Shown here piece by piece: positions 5,278 through 11,567 of a stretch of 11,567 bases of DNA. The stretch spans positions 1 through 11,567 of the forward strand of contig JAGCEE010000081.1 of the NCBI GenBank assembly GCA_017650795.1. Reading direction: 5' to 3'. The notes beneath the pieces are model-generated. The model was not told the origin of the DNA, did no database searches, and saw only the letters and a program-made list of their open reading frames with translations. This DNA is from Clostridia bacterium. Lineage in GTDB: Bacteria; Bacillota; Clostridia; Christensenellales; UBA1242. How positions within the stretch are numbered: position 1 is the first letter of the stretch; each line of letters begins with the position of its first letter. The position numbers and the translations under genes were made by a program.

Positions 5278-7455
5278 ATGCTTAAGGTTATTAAAAAAGA
5301 TGGAACAGAAGAAGATTTTAACGTTGAAAAGGTCGTTATTGCAATAACAAAAAGTGCGAATAGAGCGCTGGTTATTTTGTCGGAATATGAACTTGACAAG
5401 GTTAGAAAATTTGTAACCGATAAGGCGAAAAAAATGGCAACCCAAAAAGAAGGTGCCGATTATGATGTTATAGATATTCCTACAATGCATTTTATCGTAG
5501 AAAGTGCCCTTGATACAATAAACGCGGACGTTGCAAAAAGTTATAGAGATTATAGAAACTATAAGCAAGATTTCTACAAGATGATAGACAATGTTTACAA
5601 AAAGGTTCAGGCAATAGATTTCATTGGTGATAGGTCAAACGCAAATACCGATAGCACGCTTGTATCAACAAAACGTTGTCTTGGTTGGAATGAACTAAAT
5701 GGCGAATTTTATAAAAAATTCTTCCTTAATGGCGACGAAAGACAAGCCATGAAAGATGGATACATATACATTCATGACCGCAGTGCAAGATTGGACACAT
5801 ACAACTGTTGTCTTTTTGATGTTGCAAATGTGTTTAAGGGCGGTTTTGAACTTGGCAATATTAAGTATACCGAGCCAACAACGCTTGCTATTGCTTTTAA
5901 CGTTCTTGGTGATGTAATTATGGCTTCCGCAAGCCAACAATATGGCGGATGGACTGCTCCCGAGATGGATAAAATATTAGAGCCATATGCACAAAAAAGT
6001 TATAAAAAGTTTGTGCAAGAATATCACGATATGGTTAGTGGGCTTGGTGAAAATGTAAATATTTCTAAGGAAGAACTAGATAAAAAGGCTGACGAATATG
6101 CAACAAACAAAGTCCGTCGAGATTTTGAGCAGGGCTTCCAAGCATTAGAATATAAACTAAACACGGTTGGTTCGTCTAGGGGTGATTATCCTTTTGTGAC
6201 ATTCACTTTTGGGCTTGGAACTGGCAAGTTTGAAAGAATGGCAACACTTGCAATGCTTAAAGTAAGAAAGGGTGGACAAGGTGCACCAGGATTTAAAAAA
6301 GCAGTGTTATTTCCAAAGCTTGTTTTCTTATATGATGAAAATATACACGGAAAAGGCAAATGTGCCGAGGATTTGTTTGATGCTGCAATAGACTGCTCAT
6401 CAAAAGCGCAATACCCAGATTATTTAAGTATGTCTGGCGAGGGCTATATAGCCTCTATTTATCAAAAATATGGCAGGGTTATATCTCCAATGGGATGTCG
6501 CGCATTCCTTAGCCCTTATTGGGAAAAAGGTGGCCAAAAACAATGTGGAGATGATGATAAGCCGGTTTATGTTGGTAGATTTAATGGTGGTGCAATAAGC
6601 CTTAATTTGCCAATGATTTTTATGAAGGCAAAAACCGAAGGAAAAGATTTCTTTGAAGTGTATAAGTATTATTTAGAGATGATTAGACATTTGCACATAA
6701 AAACTCGTGACTACCTGGCAAAAATAAAAGCATCAAAGTCGCCATTGGCATTTATGGAAGGTGGATTGTATAAAGGCAATTTAAAAGCAGATGAAACAAT
6801 TAAACCGCTATTAGATTATGTGACATTTAGTTTTGGATATACAGCATTAAATGAACTTCAAAGATTATACAACGGCAAATCAATAATAGAGGACGGCGAG
6901 TTTGCATTGCAAGTTATGCAGTATTTAAACGATTATGTTGCAAAAATTAAGGCCGAAGATGGAATTTTGTATGCAATTTATGGAACACCTGCCGAAAGTC
7001 TAATTTCACTTCAGGTTCAACAATTTAGAGAAAAATATGGCATAATAGAAGGCGTTTCCGATAAGGAATACTTTACAAATAGTTTCCATTGCCATGTTGC
7101 AGAGGACATTACACCAATACAAAAGCAGGATTACGAAAAAAGATTCTGGGAATTAAGCAATGGTGGAAAAATCACATACACAAGATATCCTATTGATTAC
7201 AACATGGAGGCATTTAAAACTATTGTTAGAAGAGGAATGGCAATGGGCTTCTATCAGGGTGTAAACATGGAAAAATGTTATTGTGAAGACTGTGGATACG
7301 AACAAATAGATATGAAAGTTTGTCCAAAATGTGGCAGTGAGCACATAACCGAAGTGAACCGTGTTTGTGGATATCTTGGCTATTCAAGAGTAAATGGCAG
7401 AAGTTTCATAAACGATGGCAAGCTTGCCGAAATAAGAGATAGAAAATCTATGTAA
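5278..7455 (+). CDS. nrdD: Anaerobic (class III) ribonucleoside-triphosphate reductase
   Basis: The 725-residue enzyme reduces ribonucleoside triphosphates to deoxyribonucleotides without oxygen, using a glycyl radical. Domains: an N-terminal ATP-cone (about 1-95), the allosteric site sensing ATP/dATP; then the alpha/beta barrel with cysteine pair C177-C178 in NCCLFD and the SPMGCR motif with C407 (candidate thiyl-radical cysteine). The C-terminal metal site has cysteines C669/C672 and C682/C685 (CEDC...CPKC). The glycyl-radical loop RVCGYLG follows, with the radical expected on G698. The length is normal for the family. The start at 5278 is preceded by AGAGGAG (5264-5270) with a 7-base gap, a strong ribosome site. 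nrdG follows 16 bases after the stop. Upstream lie a strong promoter, three NrdR-like boxes and a long leader, so expression should fall when dATP is high. Confidence 0.97.
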   Translation: MLKVIKKDGTEEDFNVEKVVIAITKSANRALVILSEYELDKVRKFVTDKAKKMATQKEGADYDVIDIPTMHFIVESALDTINADVAKSYRDYRNYKQDFYKMIDNVYKKVQAIDFIGDRSNANTDSTLVSTKRCLGWNELNGEFYKKFFLNGDERQAMKDGYIYIHDRSARLDTYNCCLFDVANVFKGGFELGNIKYTEPTTLAIAFNVLGDVIMASASQQYGGWTAPEMDKILEPYAQKSYKKFVQEYHDMVSGLGENVNISKEELDKKADEYATNKVRRDFEQGFQALEYKLNTVGSSRGDYPFVTFTFGLGTGKFERMATLAMLKVRKGGQGAPGFKKAVLFPKLVFLYDENIHGKGKCAEDLFDAAIDCSSKAQYPDYLSMSGEGYIASIYQKYGRVISPMGCRAFLSPYWEKGGQKQCGDDDKPVYVGRFNGGAISLNLPMIFMKAKTEGKDFFEVYKYYLEMIRHLHIKTRDYLAKIKASKSPLAFMEGGLYKGNLKADETIKPLLDYVTFSFGYTALNELQRLYNGKSIIEDGEFALQVMQYLNDYVAKIKAEDGILYAIYGTPAESLISLQVQQFREKYGIIEGVSDKEYFTNSFHCHVAEDITPIQKQDYEKRFWELSNGGKITYTRYPIDYNMEAFKTIVRRGMAMGFYQGVNMEKCYCEDCGYEQIDMKVCPKCGSEHITEVNRVCGYLGYSRVNGRSFINDGKLAEIRDRKSM

Positions 7456-7471
7456 TAAAGGGTGTAAAAGT

Positions 7472-8020
7472 ATGAATTATCAAAATATTACAAAAGTAGA
7501 TATGCTAAATGGAGAAGGTTTAAGAGTTGTCCTTTGGGTAAGTGGTTGCAATCATAAGTGCAAAGAGTGTCAAAATCCAGAAACATGGGACGAGTGTGGT
7601 GGAATACCATTTGACGACTTTGCAAAACAGGAAATATTTGACGAATTAGATAAGGATTATGTAGCAGGAATAACATTTAGTGGTGGAGACCCATTGTTTC
7701 CAGATAATCGCCAAACTGTGCTTGAACTAATGCAAGAAATAGATAAAAAATATCCAAATAAAAATATTTGGTGCTATACCGGATATACTTTTGAACAAAT
7801 AAGAAATTTGGAGCATTTAAAATATATTGACGTTTTGGTTGACGGGCCATTTATTAAATCTATGAAGGAACTAGGTTTAAAATGGAAAGGAAGTAGCAAT
7901 CAACGTGTAATTTTAGCAAAAGAGTCATTAAAACAAGGCAAACTAATAGTGTTAGATAACGACACGCAAGAGCCATGTGATTTGACAAACTGGGACAAAA
8001 GTTGTTCTTGTGGATGTTAA
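7472..8020 (+). CDS. nrdG: Anaerobic ribonucleotide reductase activating protein (radical SAM)
   Basis: The 182-residue radical-SAM activase cleaves S-adenosylmethionine with a [4Fe-4S] cluster to create the glycyl radical on NrdD. Cluster cysteines are C26, C30 and C33 (CNHKCKEC), preceded by the NGEGLRVVLWVSG lead-in. SAM-binding GGDP is at 71-74 (TFSGGDPLF), and the late motif NQRVI at 143-147 is typical of NrdG. The start is supported by AAAGGGTG (7457-7464), and the gap to nrdD is 16 bases, so the two are one operon. The protein is slightly long for the family (usually about 155-175 residues) because of a cysteine-rich tail (SCSCGC, 177-182). That tail could bind metal or be redox-active, but this is unproven. 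A strong terminator follows. Confidence 0.95.
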   Translation: MNYQNITKVDMLNGEGLRVVLWVSGCNHKCKECQNPETWDECGGIPFDDFAKQEIFDELDKDYVAGITFSGGDPLFPDNRQTVLELMQEIDKKYPNKNIWCYTGYTFEQIRNLEHLKYIDVLVDGPFIKSMKELGLKWKGSSNQRVILAKESLKQGKLIVLDNDTQEPCDLTNWDKSCSCGC

Positions 8021-8041
8021 TAAAAATTATATAATTTAAAG

Positions 8042-8079
8042 AAAATAAGCAAAAAATAATAAAAATTGCTTATTTTTTT
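8042..8079 (+). terminator. Strong intrinsic terminator of nrdDG
   Basis: Eleven-base perfect arms AAAATAAGCAA (8042-8052) and TTGCTTATTTT (8066-8076) flank a 13-base A-rich loop and run into a T7 tract. It lies 21 bases past the nrdG stop codon and isolates nrdDG from the following operon. The remaining spacer to 8195 is A-rich and shows no other feature. Confidence 0.88.
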
Positions 8080-8195
8080 AGCATTTTAATAGAAAAATGG
8101 GTTATTTTTACAAAAAACAATAAACAAACGCAGCAATTAAAAGTAAAAAATTAAAAAATAAAAATAATAAAATGTTTTTAAAATAACTATTTATA

Positions 8196-8204
8196 TGGTA
8201 GAAT
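8196..8204 (+). promoter_or_regulatory. Probable extended -10 promoter of the MazG/flavoprotein operon
   Basis: TG-G-TAGAAT (8196-8204) fits an extended -10 element with five of six -10 matches; no convincing -35 sits 17 bp upstream. It would start transcription near 8210-8212. That start would exclude the ATG at 8209 from translation and fits initiation at 8221 on a very short leader. Confidence 0.45.
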
Positions 8205-8220
8205 TTTCATGGAGATAATT

Positions 8221-8544
8221 ATGGATAAACAAGAGAGAATGAAAATATATAAAGAAGCAGAAGATATTTGGGGATTAACGGCGCAATACGACCAAGCAAT
8301 AGAAGAAATGGGTGAACTTATTGTTGCGATAAATAAATATAAAAGAAAATATTTTGCTGGCGAATATAAAGGAAACAATAGCATAGAAGAAAATTTGGCA
8401 GAGGAAATAGCAGATGTTAAAATGTGCTTAGAGCAATTAGAATCTTATGTTGGCGAAGAAAAAATAAGCATGGTTTTTGAAAAGAAGTTAGAAAAACTCG
8501 CAAATCTAATTGAATTCATGAAGGAAGAAAGAAATGACAAATAA
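8221..8544 (+). CDS. MazG-like nucleotide pyrophosphohydrolase
   Basis: The 107-residue all-helical protein carries the MazG/all-alpha NTP-pyrophosphatase signature: EEMGE (residues 28-32) and EEIAD (61-65). These give the EExxE...ExxD set of Mg2+-binding acids, separated by a lysine-rich linker. Family members hydrolyse (d)NTPs to monophosphates and pyrophosphate, often removing damaged or surplus nucleotides; the exact substrate cannot be read here. An in-frame ATG exists at 8209, but GGAG (8211-8214) lies between it and the ATG at 8221, six bases upstream of the latter, and the predicted transcription start falls at about 8211. I therefore place the start at 8221. The gene overlaps the next by 11 bases, so it opens a coupled three-gene operon with two flavoproteins. 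Confidence 0.85.
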   Translation: MDKQERMKIYKEAEDIWGLTAQYDQAIEEMGELIVAINKYKRKYFAGEYKGNNSIEENLAEEIADVKMCLEQLESYVGEEKISMVFEKKLEKLANLIEFMKEERNDK

Positions 8545-9694
8545 AGTCGCAATACTTGGTGGCGGGGCAAGTGCAATAATGTGTGCCATAAAAGCGAGTT
8601 TAAGTTCAAACATAACGATTTTTGAAAAAAGTGCAAAGCTAGGTAAAAAAATACTTGCAACCGGTAATGGCAGGTGCAATCTCGCCAACAAGTATATGAA
8701 CAAACATTCATATAACATCGATTTATCTAACTATTTAAAAAGGTATTCAGTGCAGAGTGTTTTAAAGTATTTTCAAGATATTGGTTTGGAATACTATTTT
8801 GACGAAGAGAACAGGGCATACCCAATCTCTAACTCGGCTAATTCGGTTCGAGATGTTCTTTTGAATGCATTAAACCAGAATAAAAACATAAACGTAAAAT
8901 ATGGAAAGACATTTGTTGATATAAAAAAAATTGATAATAAGTATCAAGTTTTCTTTGATGATAATACCTCCGAAACATTTGATAAGGTTGTTGTAGCACT
9001 TGGAAACGAAACAAATTTAGATGTTTTTAAAAAATTAAATATAATTGTTGAAGGTTTTAAACCATCTCTTTGTTCGCTAAAGACTATGCCCAATAAGAAT
9101 TTGGGTGGAATAAGGGTAAGTAATGTTAAGGTTTTGTGCGAATTGGGTAATATTAATTTTGAAGAAACTGGTGAGATTTTATTTAAAGAAAATGCAATTA
9201 GCGGGATAGTGATTTTTAACTTATCTTGCCATTTGGCTCGCAAAAATGTTAAAAATATAGATTTTTTTATAGATTTTTTGCCAAAATTCAACAAAAATGA
9301 GTTATTTTTATATTTAAAAAGCCGAAAAGAATTGCTTGGTGAGTATTTATGTAAAGATTTTTTGTGTGGCGTTTTTGTTGGCGCTCTTGCTGATTTGTTT
9401 ATGTCTGGCGCAAAAATAAATCCTGCCCAAAAAGTTATAAATATTTCTGATAAACAACTCAGTGCTTTGGTTGATTTAATTAAAAATCATAAATTTACCA
9501 TGATGGGATACGAAAACAATAATCAAGTTATGTCGGGTGGTGTTTTGATTGATGAGTTAGACGAAAACCTTCAATCAAAAGCAAATAGTGGTCTATATTT
9601 TGTTGGTGAAGCTGTAAATGTTGATGGGGTTTGTGGCGGATACAATTTAATGTGGGCGTGGATAAGTGCAATGATTGTATCGGAGTGTTTATGA
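8534..9694 (+). CDS. BaiN/HI0933-like NAD(P)/FAD-dependent flavoprotein
   Basis: The 386-residue flavoprotein has an N-terminal Rossmann dinucleotide fold: VAILGGGASA (residues 5-14), with ribose-binding acidic residue E31. The family fingerprint KLGKKILATGNGRCN occupies 35-49. The C-terminal FAD motif, GEAVNVDGVCGGYNLMWAW (358-376), is also typical. This is the YhiN/BaiN/HI0933 family (about 390-410 residues). BaiN of bile-acid-degrading clostridia has been described as a flavoprotein reductase, but most members have no known substrate, so a bile-acid role is not claimed. AAGGA (8521-8525) precedes the ATG, which lies inside the MazG-like gene (11-base overlap). The stop codon overlaps the start of the next flavoprotein gene (ATGA). 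Confidence 0.92.
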   Translation: MTNKVAILGGGASAIMCAIKASLSSNITIFEKSAKLGKKILATGNGRCNLANKYMNKHSYNIDLSNYLKRYSVQSVLKYFQDIGLEYYFDEENRAYPISNSANSVRDVLLNALNQNKNINVKYGKTFVDIKKIDNKYQVFFDDNTSETFDKVVVALGNETNLDVFKKLNIIVEGFKPSLCSLKTMPNKNLGGIRVSNVKVLCELGNINFEETGEILFKENAISGIVIFNLSCHLARKNVKNIDFFIDFLPKFNKNELFLYLKSRKELLGEYLCKDFLCGVFVGALADLFMSGAKINPAQKVINISDKQLSALVDLIKNHKFTMMGYENNNQVMSGGVLIDELDENLQSKANSGLYFVGEAVNVDGVCGGYNLMWAWISAMIVSECL

Positions 9695-11334
9695 AACTAA
9701 TTACTGAGATTAAGCTTAAACCTGGCTTTTTGGAACAAGACTTAATAAAAGCAATGTGTGAAAAAGCAAAGATTAAACCAAATGATATAAAAAAGTACGA
9801 AATAATAAAACAAGGTATAGATGCAAGAAAAAAACCGAATGTCTTTTGTGTCTTAAATGTTGCTATTGATTGTGATGTTCTAGTTTCTAAAAAATTAAGT
9901 AAGTATCCAGAGTTTTATCCTGACCATTCGCTACTAAATTATGATATTGTAGAAACTGACACGCAACCTGTAATAGTTGGCTTTGGGCCTGCTGGAATGT
10001 TTTGTGCGCTTGCTCTATCTAGGGCAGGGCTAAAACCAATAGTTTTAGAGCAAGGAAGGTGTGTTGAAGAAAGACAAAAAGATGTTGAAGAATTTTGGAA
10101 CAACAGGGTTTTAAATAAACATTCAAATGTTCAATATGGCGAGGGTGGTGCTGGCACTTTTAGTGACGGAAAATTAAACACGTCGCTAAATAATGAATAT
10201 TGTAAAAAAATAATAAATGAACTAATATTTCATGGGGCACCCAAGGAAATATATTACAAAAACAAACCACATATTGGCACGGATAATTTAAAAATTGTCG
10301 TTAAAAATATTAGGGAAGAAATAATAAAAAATGGCGGAAAAATCATTTTTAATGCATATTTTTGTGATTTTTTATTAAAAAACAATAAAATTACATCGAT
10401 TTTTTATAAAAATATTCAATCAGGGAAATTGGAAGAAATAAAAACAAATATGCTTATTCTTGCGCTGGGTCATAGCAGTTTAAATACTTTTAAAATGTTA
10501 AAAGAAAAAGATGTTAAACTAATTAAAAAACCATTTGCTGTTGGTGTGAGAATAGAACACGAGCAAGACTTAATAAATAAAGCGCAGTATGGTGCGGGTT
10601 ATGATAAAAACCTACCCCCTGCCGACTATAAACTGGTAGAACACCTGCCAAATGGCAGAAGTGTTTTCACGTTTTGCATGTGTCCTGGTGGGCAGGTGGT
10701 TGCATCTTCTAGTGAAGAGGGTGGTGTTGTCACCAACGGAATGAGTGAATTTTCTAGAAGTGGCAAATATGCAAACTCGGCACTACTTGTAAATGTTAAT
10801 CCGGATGATTTTGGTGGCGAAGATATACTGTCTGGATTTTACTTTCAACGAGAGCTTGAAAAAAATGCCTTTGATATTGCTGGTAAAAATTATAATGCTC
10901 CCGCAGAGTTGGTTGGTGATTTTATTGATTGTGATAATAAAAATGCAAAGAAATTACACAAAAATGAGCAAAAAAATAACTTTTTATATAATGATGTTGG
11001 CAATTTTTCCACATATCGCCCAAGTATTACATTTTGCGATTTATCTAATTGTTTGCCAAATTTTGTGTCAAGCAGTCTTTGTGAGGGTATTGTAAAATTT
11101 GATAATAAAATAAAAGGTTTTGCAAATCCAAATGCATTACTTATTGGTGTGGAAACAAGGTCTAGCTGTCCGGTTCAAGCGGTTAGAGAAAAAGATTATG
11201 TTTGTACTTATGAGGGCCTATATATGTGTGGGGAGGGCGCTGGTTTTGCTGGTGGAATAATTAGTTCTGCGGTTGACGGGGTAAAATGTGCAGAAAACAT
11301 AATAAATAAACTCTCAAAAAAACAACCACATTAA
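9691..11334 (+). CDS. FAD-dependent dehydrogenase, COG2509 type
   Basis: The 547-residue protein has an N-terminal domain of about 90 residues before the dinucleotide fold; its sequence is unlike a Rossmann domain and its role is unknown. The FAD fold starts at PVIVGFGPAG (93-102) with E120 as the ribose-binding acid. The family signature GEGGAGTFSDGKL lies at 150-162 and the second FAD motif GEGAGFAGGIISSAVDG at 514-530. COG2509 proteins are widespread and uncharacterised in substrate. The frame is open further upstream to an ATG at 9631, but the start at 9691 is preferred: it has GGAG (9682-9685), overlaps the previous stop codon as ATGA, and yields the family N-terminus MKLITEIKLKPG. It is the last gene of the operon and is followed by two terminators. 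Confidence 0.93.
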   Translation: MKLITEIKLKPGFLEQDLIKAMCEKAKIKPNDIKKYEIIKQGIDARKKPNVFCVLNVAIDCDVLVSKKLSKYPEFYPDHSLLNYDIVETDTQPVIVGFGPAGMFCALALSRAGLKPIVLEQGRCVEERQKDVEEFWNNRVLNKHSNVQYGEGGAGTFSDGKLNTSLNNEYCKKIINELIFHGAPKEIYYKNKPHIGTDNLKIVVKNIREEIIKNGGKIIFNAYFCDFLLKNNKITSIFYKNIQSGKLEEIKTNMLILALGHSSLNTFKMLKEKDVKLIKKPFAVGVRIEHEQDLINKAQYGAGYDKNLPPADYKLVEHLPNGRSVFTFCMCPGGQVVASSSEEGGVVTNGMSEFSRSGKYANSALLVNVNPDDFGGEDILSGFYFQRELEKNAFDIAGKNYNAPAELVGDFIDCDNKNAKKLHKNEQKNNFLYNDVGNFSTYRPSITFCDLSNCLPNFVSSSLCEGIVKFDNKIKGFANPNALLIGVETRSSCPVQAVREKDYVCTYEGLYMCGEGAGFAGGIISSAVDGVKCAENIINKLSKKQPH

Positions 11335-11365
11335 AATAATTGTTAATTTGTTTTTTTATTAAATC

Positions 11366-11390
11366 AAATAAGCAAGAACTTATTTTTGTT
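11366..11390 (+). terminator. First of two tandem terminators after the flavoprotein operon
   Basis: AAATAAG (11366-11372) and CTTATTT (11379-11385) flank a 6-base loop, followed by a short T-rich run. It is AT-rich and moderate in strength, 31 bases past the stop codon. Confidence 0.6.
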
Positions 11391-11396
11391 ATAAAT

Positions 11397-11438
11397 AAAA
11401 ATGCCTAAGTTTTGCAAGGGCATTTTTGTTTTTTTTTT
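11397..11438 (+). terminator. Second, stronger tandem terminator
   Basis: AAAAATGCC (11397-11405) and GGCATTTTT (11419-11427) form a 9-bp perfect stem, followed by G and a run of ten T. It closes the MazG/flavoprotein operon. The remaining 129 bases to the window end are AT-rich, with a TATAAT (11495-11500) and a GGGAG (11558-11562) that could belong to a gene beginning beyond the edge, but nothing firm. Confidence 0.85.
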
Positions 11439-11567
11439 GCTGTATTTTATAAGAAATTTTTATGCTTTATGGGTTTAATTTTGTTGTTTTATTTTATAAT
11501 ATATTATATACTTAAATTAAGTTAATATTGAGCAACATCGAAAATAATTACGCTTTCGGGAGTATAA

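Noticed and set aside
9631..9690. 20-residue N-terminal extension of the COG2509 dehydrogenase
   Set aside because: It would be read entirely inside the upstream flavoprotein gene and has no ribosome site; the ATG at 9691 has GGAG and the typical ATGA overlap.
10793..11095. 100-codon alternative frame inside the COG2509 gene
   Set aside because: Lies wholly within a well-supported gene, with no ribosome site and no recognisable domain.
11495..11562. Promoter and ribosome site of a gene at the right edge (TATAAT and GGGAG)
   Set aside because: No -35 element at proper distance and no start codon within the window, so it cannot be supported.

Overview
The window is AT-rich (roughly 30% GC by eye) and tightly packed. 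It reads like the chromosome of an anaerobic low-GC Firmicute, probably an uncultured gut-type clostridial lineage. The reasons are the oxygen-sensitive class III ribonucleotide reductase (NrdD/NrdG), a SpoVB-type flippase, a DUF421/DUF4363 pair, strong AGGAG-type ribosome binding sites and T-rich hairpin terminators. No rRNA, tRNA, CRISPR array, insertion sequence or long repeat is visible.

Layout. (1) 1-1656 (+): the 3' part of a large gene I do not recognise by name. It is cut by the left edge and ends at a near-symmetrical terminator. Its order of segments loosely recalls ArdC/LtrC-type mobile-element proteins that have lost the HExxH metal site; this is tentative. (2) 1828-2921 (-): a translationally coupled pair, a DUF421 (YetF-like) membrane protein followed by a DUF4363 protein. 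(3) 3031-4578 (-): a SpoVB/MurJ-superfamily lipid flippase, divergent by only 31 bp from (4) 4610-4891 (+), a 93-residue protein ending in a LysM domain and lacking a signal peptide. (5) 4892-7455-8020 (+): a 386-bp control region followed by nrdD and nrdG. The control region holds a consensus-like promoter (TTGACA, 17 bp, TATTAT), three NrdR-box-like sites, and an unusually long leader of about 245 nt with hairpins, a possible pseudoknot and a possible 15-codon leader ORF. (6) 8221-11334 (+): an overlapping three-gene operon encoding a MazG-like NTP pyrophosphohydrolase, a BaiN/HI0933-like flavoprotein and a COG2509-type FAD-dependent dehydrogenase, closed by two tandem terminators.

How the genes fit together. 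NrdD reduces ribonucleotides to deoxyribonucleotides and NrdG installs its glycyl radical. The NrdR sites imply repression when dATP/ATP is high. The next operon opens with a house-cleaning nucleotide hydrolase but is separated from nrdDG by a strong terminator, so any link is only thematic. The flippase and the signal-less LysM protein would suit envelope or spore-layer assembly, which is an inference from the families.

The most informative part of the window is the nrdDG control region. Its promoter and operator architecture can be read directly, and its long leader is not explained by NrdR alone. Most other regions are ordinary housekeeping. Two start codons are better placed downstream of the longest possible ORF: the MazG-like gene at 8221 and the COG2509 gene at 9691.
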